DNA of 64,000 nucleotides, taken from the NCBI RefSeq assembly GCF_022483985.1, contig NZ_JAKVME010000001.1, positions 992,001 to 1,056,000 of the forward strand. Reading direction: 5' to 3'. The notes beneath the pieces are model-generated. The model did no database searches and had not been told where the DNA came from. It worked only from the letters and a program-made list of their open reading frames with translations. Both the position numbers and the translations under genes were made by a program. Positions 7,951 to 15,868 of this stretch are shown here, in pieces (positions within the stretch are counted from its first letter, which is position 1; every line of letters starts with the position of its first letter). Source of the DNA: Acetobacter sp. GTDB taxonomy: Bacteria; Pseudomonadota; Alphaproteobacteria; Acetobacterales; Acetobacteraceae.

Positions 7951-8894
7951 CGGACAAGCCAGCAGGGCAGGGTGGCCAGCCTGACCCCCACGACGTGGCC
8001 GCGGGCACCCTGCCGGACCCCTCGCAGGGTATAGCGCACGGGCTGGGCGCGCCGCCGGAAACCTTTCATCCGGATGACGAACAGCGGGATAACACCACGT
8101 TTGGCGAGCGCTTCGTCTATTTCCTCGGCTGGCTGGGCGCGCTTGTCCGCAAACAGGTCTGGTTCCTGCTCATCATGCTCGGGACCATGTGGGGCGTGCT
8201 ACGGGAAAGCGTACGCAGCAATTCCTGGCGTCGCACCGTCCGGTATGAGTTCCAGCTCACGCTTTCGGATGTCGCCGGGAAAGGCCTTCTCAGCACCGTT
8301 GTCATGGGGGCGCTGACAGGTGTCGGAGTGGTGTCGCAGGCGATTTACTGGCTCGGTTTCGCCGGCATGGCAAAGATGACGGGGTCGGTGCTGGTAAGCG
8401 TCATTGTGCGGGAACTTGCGCCTATTCTGGTTGGTATCCTGATGCTTGGCCGCAGTGGCATGCTGTCTCTGGCGGAAGTCGGGATGCTGGCGACCGGCGG
8501 GCAGATCCGTTCCATGCAGGCGGAAGGTCTCGATCCGTTTTTGCTGCTCGTGCTGCCGAGAACACTGGCCTTCACGGTCGCGGGTTTTACGCTCGGCATC
8601 ATGTTCTCTGTTGCGTCCCTGACGACCGGCTACATCATCAGCCGGGCCTCTGGAGCGCTCTCGAACTCGCTGTTTTCATATTTCTATGACGTGGCCACAG
8701 CCATGACTCCAGCCGATTATCTGCTGATTCCCCTGAAATTCGTGATCGTCGGATTTCTCGTGGGGCTGGGCTGCTGTGTCAGCGGTCTGACGGCGTCAAA
8801 CGAAGACTCCCTGCGGACGATGCTGCCCCGGGGCTTCTCGCGCGGCATTCTGATCGTGATGACGGTCAGTGTTCTTTTCAGCCTCAAGGTATGA
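7947..8894 (+). CDS. MlaE-like ABC transporter permease
   Basis: The 315-residue protein starts at GTG 7947 inside the sensor stop (GTGA overlap). A hydrophilic N-terminal extension of about 65 residues, rich in Asp, Pro and Gly, precedes an MlaE/YrbE-type core. In the core, GALTGVGVVSQAIYWL, VSVIVRELAPILVGILMLGRSG and the loop with LATGGQIRSMQAEGLDP are the family hallmarks. MlaE permeases move phospholipid-like molecules across the inner membrane with an MCE partner and an ATPase. The two following genes fill the ATPase and MCE positions. The substrate is unknown. Confidence 0.87.
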   Translation: MTDKPAGQGGQPDPHDVAAGTLPDPSQGIAHGLGAPPETFHPDDEQRDNTTFGERFVYFLGWLGALVRKQVWFLLIMLGTMWGVLRESVRSNSWRRTVRYEFQLTLSDVAGKGLLSTVVMGALTGVGVVSQAIYWLGFAGMAKMTGSVLVSVIVRELAPILVGILMLGRSGMLSLAEVGMLATGGQIRSMQAEGLDPFLLLVLPRTLAFTVAGFTLGIMFSVASLTTGYIISRASGALSNSLFSYFYDVATAMTPADYLLIPLKFVIVGFLVGLGCCVSGLTASNEDSLRTMLPRGFSRGILIVMTVSVLFSLKV

Positions 8895-8976
8895 GGGGGC
8901 TGGAGAGCATGTTTTTCTCAGGCCACATCCAGTCTTTCTCTCCGGGCCAGTCTTTTTCTCCGGGATGGGGGAACGC

Positions 8977-9675
8977 ATGAAGCACCTCACCGGACCCATG
9001 CTGGAACTGGCCGACGCCACGCCGGTATTTGATGAGAGCAGCCTGCCGCCCGTGCCGCTTTCCCTGCGTGTGATGCCCGGTGAATGTGCCGTCATTGAAA
9101 CACGTGACATGTCGAGGGCGACCATGTTCGCCGATCTGTGTTCCGGCATGGTGCATCTCCGGAACGGCAGCGCGCGTTTCATGGATATGAACTGGGACGA
9201 TCTGGATGACCGGCATCGCAATGCGCTGCGTGGACGCATCGGACGTATCACCCGCAGACCGCTCTGGACGGACCTGTTCGGAACCCATGTGGGCATCATG
9301 CTCAGGGAACTGCACCATACGACGGTTTCGGTGCCGGACCTGACAAGTGAAACCGTTCGCCTATGCACCCAGTTCGGGCTGCCGGGCGTCCCTGTCGAAA
9401 CACCGCGCCGCCTGTCGAGCGCGGATCTGGTAAGGGCGTCCTGCGTTCGGGCGTTTCTGGGGCAACCCCAGCTACTGCTGATCGAGGACCCTCTGGAGGG
9501 CAGTCCCGTGGATATTTCAGGGGCATTCTTTGAATGTCTGACAGAAGCGCGTGACAGGGGGGCGTCTGTCGTCTGGTTTGTCCGCGATTCAAGTGTGTGG
9601 CAGCCCTATCGCCGGGCGGTCAGCGGCCTGTGGCGGCTGGCGGATGATGGTCTCTTAACGGTACGGATACGCTGA
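8977..9675 (+). CDS. Degenerate ABC ATPase-like protein in the MlaF position
   Basis: From ATG 8977 (GGGGGA upstream) the product has 232 residues. It follows the layout of an ABC nucleotide-binding domain: beta-core PLSLRVMPGE, a Walker A region at 41-49, a signature region at 146-150, Walker B at 166-171, and an H-loop region near 203. The functional residues are gone. Walker A reads ETRDMSRAT with no glycine-rich loop or lysine. The signature is LSSAD rather than LSGGQ. Walker B ends IED instead of DE, and the switch His is Arg203. It is unlikely to hydrolyse ATP. An upstream in-frame start at 8869 is possible but would overlap the permease and lacks a better ribosome-binding site. Its stop shares one base with the MCE start. 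Confidence 0.75.
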   Translation: MKHLTGPMLELADATPVFDESSLPPVPLSLRVMPGECAVIETRDMSRATMFADLCSGMVHLRNGSARFMDMNWDDLDDRHRNALRGRIGRITRRPLWTDLFGTHVGIMLRELHHTTVSVPDLTSETVRLCTQFGLPGVPVETPRRLSSADLVRASCVRAFLGQPQLLLIEDPLEGSPVDISGAFFECLTEARDRGASVVWFVRDSSVWQPYRRAVSGLWRLADDGLLTVRIR

Positions 9676-10625
9676 TGTTTCAGGTCAGGCTACGGCAGAA
9701 AGGCCGCCCTCTCATCCATCTGCGCTACGCTGACGAATGGGTGGGGCTGCTTGTTCTGATCGCCATGGTGCTTTTCGCTGCGGCCGTCATCGAGGCTGGC
9801 GTGCTCAGCGACTGGCTCAGCCCGCCAGCCCGTCTGCGTGTCGTGCTGCCGGAGACGGGCGTCGGCGGTCTGACCGTGGGCGGCGATGTCCAGATTCTCG
9901 GCGCACATGCCGGGACAATCCGCGCCATCAAGCTGAACCCTACGGGCGGCATGTATGCGCTGGTGGACCTCGATCCGCAGGTGGAGCCGTTTCTGCGCCG
10001 TGACAGCAAGGCCGTCATCAGGAAGGCCTTTGTCGTGGCTGGCGCCAGCTATCTCGATCTGACCCGAGGCGCCGGTGAGACGATGGACTGGAACTACGCC
10101 GTCATCAACGCCATCACGGAACCCAGCCCGACAGACATGATCACCCAGACACTGAAGGATATTCAGGCCCAGATCATGCCGGCGCTTTCCAGTTCCCGTC
10201 ACATGATGGCCCAGTTGGATGAGGCGATCACGGACATGCATGCGGGCAAGGGCAGCGTCGGGCAGTTGCTGACCAATGACGAGCTTGTCCGTAAATCCGA
10301 AGCGATGATCGTTTCTCTCAACGAGGTGATCAACCGTCTGCGTCCCGAGGAAGAACAGCTCCGCGCCATCCTCAGCAAGACGGACAGCACGATGGCGAAC
10401 GTCAAATCCGCTACCCACGACCTGAAGAACGCCACGCCGAGACTGCCTGCGATCACCCGGAGCGTGGATGAAAGCCTTTCCGATGTGCCCGCCATGCTCA
10501 CACAGGCCCAGACGACGCTCTACAGCCTGCAAAGACTGACGGACCAGTTGAAGGGGCTGTGGCTCCTCGGCGGTCATCAGGAGAAGAGCAGAAACCGGCT
10601 CCCCGCCAGAAAGGTGGCGCCATGA
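9675..10625 (+). CDS. MCE-domain (MlaD-like) substrate-binding protein
   Basis: The 316-residue protein has a short cytoplasmic N-terminus, one transmembrane helix (about 23-45, WVGLLVLIAMVLFAAAVIEA) and a periplasmic MCE domain (about 50-130) with GVGGLTVGGDVQILG and ASYLDLTRG. A long helical C-terminal region follows. It contains the GKGSVGQLLTNDELVRK segment often seen in MlaD homologues. MCE proteins form hexameric rings or tubes that carry lipids between membranes. It begins one base inside the preceding stop and ends four bases into the next gene, so it is fully coupled in the operon. Confidence 0.88.
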   Translation: MFQVRLRQKGRPLIHLRYADEWVGLLVLIAMVLFAAAVIEAGVLSDWLSPPARLRVVLPETGVGGLTVGGDVQILGAHAGTIRAIKLNPTGGMYALVDLDPQVEPFLRRDSKAVIRKAFVVAGASYLDLTRGAGETMDWNYAVINAITEPSPTDMITQTLKDIQAQIMPALSSSRHMMAQLDEAITDMHAGKGSVGQLLTNDELVRKSEAMIVSLNEVINRLRPEEEQLRAILSKTDSTMANVKSATHDLKNATPRLPAITRSVDESLSDVPAMLTQAQTTLYSLQRLTDQLKGLWLLGGHQEKSRNRLPARKVAP

Positions 10626-11572
10626 AGACAGTCTCTCTCACCGCAGCCCTGCTTCTGTGCACGGTGCTATCCGGCTGTGCAGGTGCCTCAAAAGACGAGA
10701 CGGTACAGGATCAGGACATGGCCTATCAGCAGGCCATGGACGCAGGCAGTCAGGCTCTGGCCATCGAGCGCTATGCCGTTGCGGAGAAAGCCTATCGTGA
10801 AGCGACGCGACTGGCTCTGCGCCGTGATGATGTGGGCGCTCTTGGCGATGCTTCCTATAACCTTGCCGTGACGCAGCTTGCGGCGGATGAACCGTCAGAT
10901 GCTCTTCAGACCGTCCAGAACGCCCGGACCGCCCTGATCATGCGTCAGGGAAGCGAGGCGCATGCCCGGACGGGGGGACTGCCTCAGAGCTCGCATGGAG
11001 CGGAGACGGTGGAATCCGGAACCGGAGCGCTCAGCCTTGTGGCCGCGGCTTCTGCCTTTCGCCTGAACGATCTTGGCAATGCCGCGCGTGAAGCCCGCGT
11101 GGCCACACAGTCACCGGACACGGACGTCGCCCTGCGTGGCGCTTTTGTGCAGGGGCTTGTCGCGGCGCGACAGCACGACATGGCGACTCTCACGACGGCC
11201 ATAGGGCAGATTCAGTCAGCCAGACGGCCTCAATCAGCGGTTCAGCAGGGCGATCTGGCGGAGCTTCAGGCCAGCTACGCCCTGAACGGTAATCCGCAAC
11301 AGGCCATGAGTCATGCGGCTGATGCCGTATCCCTGCGTCGTGAGACCGGAGATTACAGGGCGATGGCTCGTGCGCTGGCGCTGGAAGCTCAGGCGGCGCG
11401 TCAGGCAGGGCAGGGACGGCGTGCGGATGCGCTTCTGGCGCAGGCCGCCCAGAGCCTCGGGGCAAGAGCCGGAACGGACACCGATACTGATCCTCTGGCC
11501 GCGCAGTATATGCGAGAAGCCGGGTCGATGGCCCCGATCCAGCCCTTCAAAGTCCGGGAGACGACACCATGA
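10622..11572 (+). CDS. Lipoprotein with TPR-like helical repeats
   Basis: The start is placed at ATG 10622, where a lipoprotein signal begins: MKTVSLTAALLLCTVLSGC with lipobox LSGC. The 316-residue product then has helix-turn-helix repeats (AMDAGSQALAIERYAVAEKAYREA and similar) that look like tetratricopeptide repeats, with many Ala and Gln. It is probably anchored in the outer membrane or at the outer face of the inner membrane. There it could serve as an assembly or docking partner for the MCE protein, as MlaA or PqiC lipoproteins do in other systems, though it is not homologous to them by eye. Four-base overlaps on both sides place it in the same operon. Confidence 0.72.
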   Translation: MKTVSLTAALLLCTVLSGCAGASKDETVQDQDMAYQQAMDAGSQALAIERYAVAEKAYREATRLALRRDDVGALGDASYNLAVTQLAADEPSDALQTVQNARTALIMRQGSEAHARTGGLPQSSHGAETVESGTGALSLVAAASAFRLNDLGNAAREARVATQSPDTDVALRGAFVQGLVAARQHDMATLTTAIGQIQSARRPQSAVQQGDLAELQASYALNGNPQQAMSHAADAVSLRRETGDYRAMARALALEAQAARQAGQGRRADALLAQAAQSLGARAGTDTDTDPLAAQYMREAGSMAPIQPFKVRETTP

Positions 11573-11760
11573 AGAGTACTATTATGACTTCAGGCTCAAC
11601 CGGTTGGCGGCGCTGGCTGCTGCTTTTCGTGCTGGCCTGCACCATTACCGCCTGCGCCGATGATGATTCTGACAGGAAATATGGTTTCCATTCCAGACAT
11701 CATCACGGAAAACAGCCGCCGACTTGGTATAAGGTTCCTCCCAGACCGCCAGAGAACTGA
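11569..11760 (+). CDS. Small His/Pro-rich lipoprotein
   Basis: A 63-residue product whose ATG overlaps the preceding stop (ATGA). A hydrophobic segment ends in the lipobox-like ITAC, followed by a mature part of only about 33 residues with a His-rich cluster (HSRHHHGK) and a Pro-rich tail. An internal ATG at 11584 is an alternative start. No family is recognised. The coupling suggests that it belongs functionally to the MCE locus. The His cluster could bind a metal. Confidence 0.55.
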   Translation: MKSTIMTSGSTGWRRWLLLFVLACTITACADDDSDRKYGFHSRHHHGKQPPTWYKVPPRPPEN

Positions 11761-11967
11761 AGACAGACGGGGGCGGTCTTATTCTGCTGAACAGCGCGCC
11801 ACCGGACACCAGAATTACCCTGTCGCCGACGGTTCTGCGAAAGTTCCAGCTCTCTGTTTGAGAGCAACATCCGATCAGACGGAATCGTCCGGTTGGATGA
11901 AGTTGCGCGATAAATCCTGAGTGAGGGCTGCATCCGTGATCCAGTCCGAGCGGATCGGGTGCTGCAT

Positions 11968-13425
11968 TCAGTCGGAAATGGCGGCGCAGCGTTCAAGCAG
12001 ATGGCTGCTTTCCTGATTCAGCCCCGTAAGCTGAACAGCATATCCGCGTTCCTTCAGATTGGTGACGATCGTTTCAATCGCTCCCGTGCCTGTGCTGTCC
12101 CAGATATGCGCCTGACTGAGGTCTATGGTGATGGCGGCGCCATTGCCTGCTTCCGGCTCACCATATTCGATGGAATCTTCCAGCAGTTCGGCTGAGGCGA
12201 AGAAGATTTCGCCTTTGACAGCGTAGTGCAGCGATCCGGTCCGGGGATCATGCGTCCTGTCGATCTTGAGCATCGACGACACGTTGGAAGCGAAGAACAC
12301 ACCGCTGAGCAGGACTCCCACAGCCACACCGGCCGCCAGATTATGGGTCAGCACGACAACCACGACGGTAACGACCATGACCGTGCTGGCAAGAGGCGGA
12401 TGAGAAGTGAGTTCCCTGATGGACGACCATGAGAAGGTGCTGGCTGACACCATCACCATGATGGCGACCAGAGCGGCGACCGGCACCTGCGCGACGAGGG
12501 GCCGCAGCAGCACCATCAGGACGAGCAGGAACACGCCTGCGAAAAGCGTTGAAAGCCGCCCGCGACCACCATAGCGGATATTGCCGACCGTCTGCCCGAT
12601 CATCCCGCAGCCCGCGATGCCACCAAACAGGCCCGAAGCGCAGTTGGCCAGACCCAGCCCCACGGATTCCCGTCGTTTGTCGGAAGAGGTGGAGGTGAGG
12701 TCATCGACCACACGTGCGGTCATCAGACTCTCCAGTAATCCGACCATGGCCATGGCGAGCGCGGCCGGAAAAACGATTTCAAGCGTTTCGGATGTAAGCG
12801 GCAGATGCGGCAGGACCGGCAGTGGTAGTCCGTCCGGAAGATGCCCGAGGTCGGAGACGCGTGCGACCGGCATCGGATACACTGTGACGATGACTGTCAG
12901 CACCACAATGCAGACAAGGGGTGACGGGATTGCCGTGAAGAAACGTGGAACGCCGTAGATGATGACCAGACCGATCCCGAGCAGCATCCATGTCTGCCAT
13001 GATACGCCGGTCAGATGCGGCAACTGGGCGGAAAAAATCAGGATTGCCAAGGCGTTTACAAAGCCTGTCCGCACTGGTCGTGACACAAACCGCATCAGTA
13101 CATGCAGACGCAGCAACCCGAACACGATCTGGATGACGCCGCAGAGCAGGGTCGCCAGCAGCAGATACTGAACGCCATGTGCATGAACCAGCCCGGCGGC
13201 AACGAGTGCGACCGAGCCGGCGGCTGCGGAAATCATCGCCGGCCTGCCGCCTGTGAAGGCGATGACGATGCTGATGACAAAGGAGGCATACAGGCCAACC
13301 GAAGGATCAACCCCCGCGACAAAAGCGAAGGCGATAACCTCAGGGATAAGCGCAAAGGTGGCGACCATGCCGGCAAGGCATTCGCGGACGGGATTGGCTT
13401 TCCAGCCTCCCAAAAAACCAGTCAT
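11968..13425 (-). CDS. SulP-family anion transporter with STAS domain
   Basis: The 485-residue protein has an N-terminal SulP membrane domain (about 1-395, roughly 10-14 segments). It includes GMVATFALIPEVIAFAFVAGVDPSVGLYAS and the region GLGLANCASGLFGGIAGCGMIGQT. A cytoplasmic STAS domain (about 400-485) has IDLSQAHIWDSTGTGAI. SulP proteins carry sulfate, bicarbonate, carboxylates or other anions. The substrate cannot be read from sequence, and the sulfate assimilation genes lie more than 20 kb away. It sits 31 bases downstream of the TPR/glycosyltransferase gene on the same strand and may be co-transcribed with it. Confidence 0.92.
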   Translation of the reverse strand: MTGFLGGWKANPVRECLAGMVATFALIPEVIAFAFVAGVDPSVGLYASFVISIVIAFTGGRPAMISAAAGSVALVAAGLVHAHGVQYLLLATLLCGVIQIVFGLLRLHVLMRFVSRPVRTGFVNALAILIFSAQLPHLTGVSWQTWMLLGIGLVIIYGVPRFFTAIPSPLVCIVVLTVIVTVYPMPVARVSDLGHLPDGLPLPVLPHLPLTSETLEIVFPAALAMAMVGLLESLMTARVVDDLTSTSSDKRRESVGLGLANCASGLFGGIAGCGMIGQTVGNIRYGGRGRLSTLFAGVFLLVLMVLLRPLVAQVPVAALVAIMVMVSASTFSWSSIRELTSHPPLASTVMVVTVVVVVLTHNLAAGVAVGVLLSGVFFASNVSSMLKIDRTHDPRTGSLHYAVKGEIFFASAELLEDSIEYGEPEAGNGAAITIDLSQAHIWDSTGTGAIETIVTNLKERGYAVQLTGLNQESSHLLERCAAISD

Positions 13426-13456
13426 TCACTGTTCCAGATTAGAGGCGTCGAAAAAT

Positions 13457-15091
13457 TCAGGATGCTTTGTGAGCGGCGGCCATTTTCCTGAGCTCCGAGG
13501 CAACGCGCTTGATCACGTCATCCCACTTTTTGGGCTTCTTCTGGCGGATAATCTTTAAATCCGGATACCAGATCGAATCTTCCCGACCCGACAGCCAGCG
13601 CCAGCAGTTGTCAAATCTGTCCATCAGCAGAACGGGTCGTCCCAGAGCACCGGCGAGGTGAACGACCGACGTATCGACTGAGACAAGCACGTCGATGCCC
13701 ATCAGAAAGGAGGCCGTATCGTCCATTGTCTCGGCATGGACCATCAGGTCCAGAATGTCTCTGCCGCACGGAAGGGTGGTTCCCTGTTCCGCGTGGGCGC
13801 CCTTCTGGAAGCTGATCAGGTTGATGCCTGCTATTTTGCCCAGAGGGTCGAGAGAGGCGAGGGATGTCGAGCGTTTGCGGTCGAGCATCAGCGCGCTGCT
13901 GAGGTTGGGGCGGGGTTCGCCTCCCCAGACAAGACCGACATTCAGCCTGCCGTTATCCGGCAGCAGCGTGCGGGCCGCCAGATCCTTCTGAGGGTCTGTT
14001 CGGAGATAGGGAACGGGGTCGCCCATTGCGTCCTCGGTTCCGACAAAAGCTCTGGGCAGACTGATGAACGGGCAATGCCAGTCAAATTCCGGCACGCTTC
14101 CGCCGAACTGCACGATCGCAGCGCCTTCCACACGACGGCAGAGATCCGCCAGTGTCTCCGGCACCCACAGATGAACGATCGCTCCGCGACGGGCCAAAGC
14201 GGGGATGTAGCGGAGATACATCAGGGTATCGCCAAGCCCCTCTTCCTGCGTCACGAGAATACGTTTGCCGCGGATATCCACACCGTCTCCCAGAGAAGGC
14301 AGCAGCCGCGAGACAGGCAGTTGGGAATGGCCGGGAAGCTGAAGACGCCACTCATGTTCGGCCCAGCCCTGCGCGTAACGCCCGGCTTTCAGCAGCGAGA
14401 TGGAGTGGTTCAGACGGATTGTCGCGTTCTGCGGACGCTCGATGACGGCTGAACGATAAAGGGCGAGCGCATCGTCAGAACGATTGATCGCGGAGTAGAT
14501 GCAGGCGAGGTTGGAAAGGGCGCTGGCATTGTGCGGGATCAGTTCCAGCACTTTCCTGAATATGTTCGTGGCCTCGGTAAGCTCCCCCTTTTCCATGAGG
14601 GCGATGGCCTTGAAGTTCATCGTCAGCGGCGAGACCGGACGAATATCCAGCGAGTGATCCAGCACACTGAGCGCCTCATCAATATCGCCAAGATAGATGA
14701 GTAGTTCTCCCATGGCATCGAGAACGCGGGCGTCGTTTGGCGTGATCCTGAGGAGGGCTTCGAGCGATTTTCTGGCCTGTTCCCGTCGGTTCAGGCGACT
14801 GAACAGGGCGACCAGTTCCAGAGCGGGGTGCTTGCTGCCTTCCCCGAGATGGAAGGCCGAGAGAAGGCAGAGCGCGGCTTCTTCATGCTGGTCAAGGCCG
14901 GTAAGGGCAAAGCCCAGCAGGGAATCAACCGTCTCGGACCCCATGCCGCCATGAGGCCTGAGGGCGGTCATGACTTCGGAAAAATGTCCCGCTTCCAGTT
15001 CGGCTTCAGCCCGCCGCAGAAGCAGAGCAAGCGCTTCTTTGGAGGGAAGGGACGTGTTCGCATACAGCGAAGCGGGCGAGGGAAGCGGCAC
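13457..15091 (-). CDS. TPR-repeat protein with GT-B (glycosyltransferase 9/41-like) C-terminal domain
   Basis: The 544-residue protein has an N-terminal half (about 1-250) of tetratricopeptide repeats such as ARVLDAMGELLIYLGDIDEAL and ASALSNLACIYSAINRSDDA. The C-terminal half (about 270-530) resembles a glycosyltransferase GT-B fold: GKRILVTQEEGLGDTLMYLRYI, then VGLVWGG, then DVLVSVDTSVVHLAGALGRPV. The last motif is the nucleotide-sugar-binding end of GT9-like enzymes. In acetic acid bacteria such TPR-GT proteins often lie near flagellin or surface glycosylation genes. The acceptor is unknown. It follows carD by 18 bases. Confidence 0.8.
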   Translation of the reverse strand: MPLPSPASLYANTSLPSKEALALLLRRAEAELEAGHFSEVMTALRPHGGMGSETVDSLLGFALTGLDQHEEAALCLLSAFHLGEGSKHPALELVALFSRLNRREQARKSLEALLRITPNDARVLDAMGELLIYLGDIDEALSVLDHSLDIRPVSPLTMNFKAIALMEKGELTEATNIFRKVLELIPHNASALSNLACIYSAINRSDDALALYRSAVIERPQNATIRLNHSISLLKAGRYAQGWAEHEWRLQLPGHSQLPVSRLLPSLGDGVDIRGKRILVTQEEGLGDTLMYLRYIPALARRGAIVHLWVPETLADLCRRVEGAAIVQFGGSVPEFDWHCPFISLPRAFVGTEDAMGDPVPYLRTDPQKDLAARTLLPDNGRLNVGLVWGGEPRPNLSSALMLDRKRSTSLASLDPLGKIAGINLISFQKGAHAEQGTTLPCGRDILDLMVHAETMDDTASFLMGIDVLVSVDTSVVHLAGALGRPVLLMDRFDNCWRWLSGREDSIWYPDLKIIRQKKPKKWDDVIKRVASELRKMAAAHKAS

Positions 15092-15109
15092 CGTCAGTCT
15101 CTTCCTGTA

Positions 15110-15655
15110 TCAGGCGGCTTTCATCACGGCTGTCAGCGACTGTAGTACGTCTGCGGGCTCTTTCTTTTCAAGCACAGCAACCTCGGCGACAAAGCGCTCC
15201 TGAGCGGCTTCGAACAGCTTCCGCTCGCTGAAGCTGCCATCGAGGCTGTCAACATTGCGGCGCAGGTCACGGAGAACTTCCGCGATCTGGACCAGATCAC
15301 CGGAGTTGATCTTTTCCTGATAGGCCACCGCGCGACGTGCCCACATGCCCTTGCTGACATGAGGCTTGCCCTTGATGATGGACATCGCCTTGTCGACGAT
15401 CTCACGGGAGACGATCTTGCGCAGCCCGGCTTTGCGTGCTTTTGAAAGCGGGATACGCAGCGTCATCTGGTTGCCGGGAAAGGATATCTGGATCACTTCC
15501 AGTTGTGTCCCGGCGATCTCGTCGACGCCGATCCGGTCGACGCGTCCGACGCCATGCGCCGCATAGACGATTGAGTCGCCTTCCTGAAACGGGTCCTCGT
15601 CTTTTACCTTCGTTTTCGCCTGCGCAGCGGTCGTGGCCGCTGCTGTCCTTGCCAT
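15110..15655 (-). CDS. carD: CarD-family transcriptional regulator
   Basis: The CarD/CdnL protein has an N-terminal RNA polymerase-interacting Tudor-like domain (FQEGDSIVYAAHGVGRVDRIG ... GTQLEVIQISFP) and a helical DNA-binding C-terminal domain ending in a Lys/Ala-rich tail. CarD stabilises open promoter complexes and tunes rRNA and stress transcription. I place the start at ATG 15655 (181 residues). The frame continues to ATGs at 15700 and 15775, giving N-terminal extensions that lack CarD-like features. It leads the possible carD-TPR/GT-SulP unit. Confidence 0.92.
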   Translation of the reverse strand: MARTAAATTAAQAKTKVKDEDPFQEGDSIVYAAHGVGRVDRIGVDEIAGTQLEVIQISFPGNQMTLRIPLSKARKAGLRKIVSREIVDKAMSIIKGKPHVSKGMWARRAVAYQEKINSGDLVQIAEVLRDLRRNVDSLDGSFSERKLFEAAQERFVAEVAVLEKKEPADVLQSLTAVMKAA

Positions 15656-15868
15656 GGCGTCTGTGACGCCGCCCTTCGGAGGAGATCTGAATGTATTCAT
15701 GGGGAATGCTTTACCATAAAAACGTGACGTTGTCTTGTGGACGAAAATGCTCGGCACGAGATACGCAACATTCAAAGCATTGACCGCCTGAAGGTTGCAT
15801 TGTTTTTTTACAATACAACCCGCTCGGACAGGACACGGCAGAGCAGGCGACGCCGTTTTTCTTCTTTC

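Noticed and set aside
11761..11967. Possible small gene or RNA between the MCE operon and the SulP gene
   Set aside because: No convincing open frame, hairpin with T-run or known RNA pattern was found.
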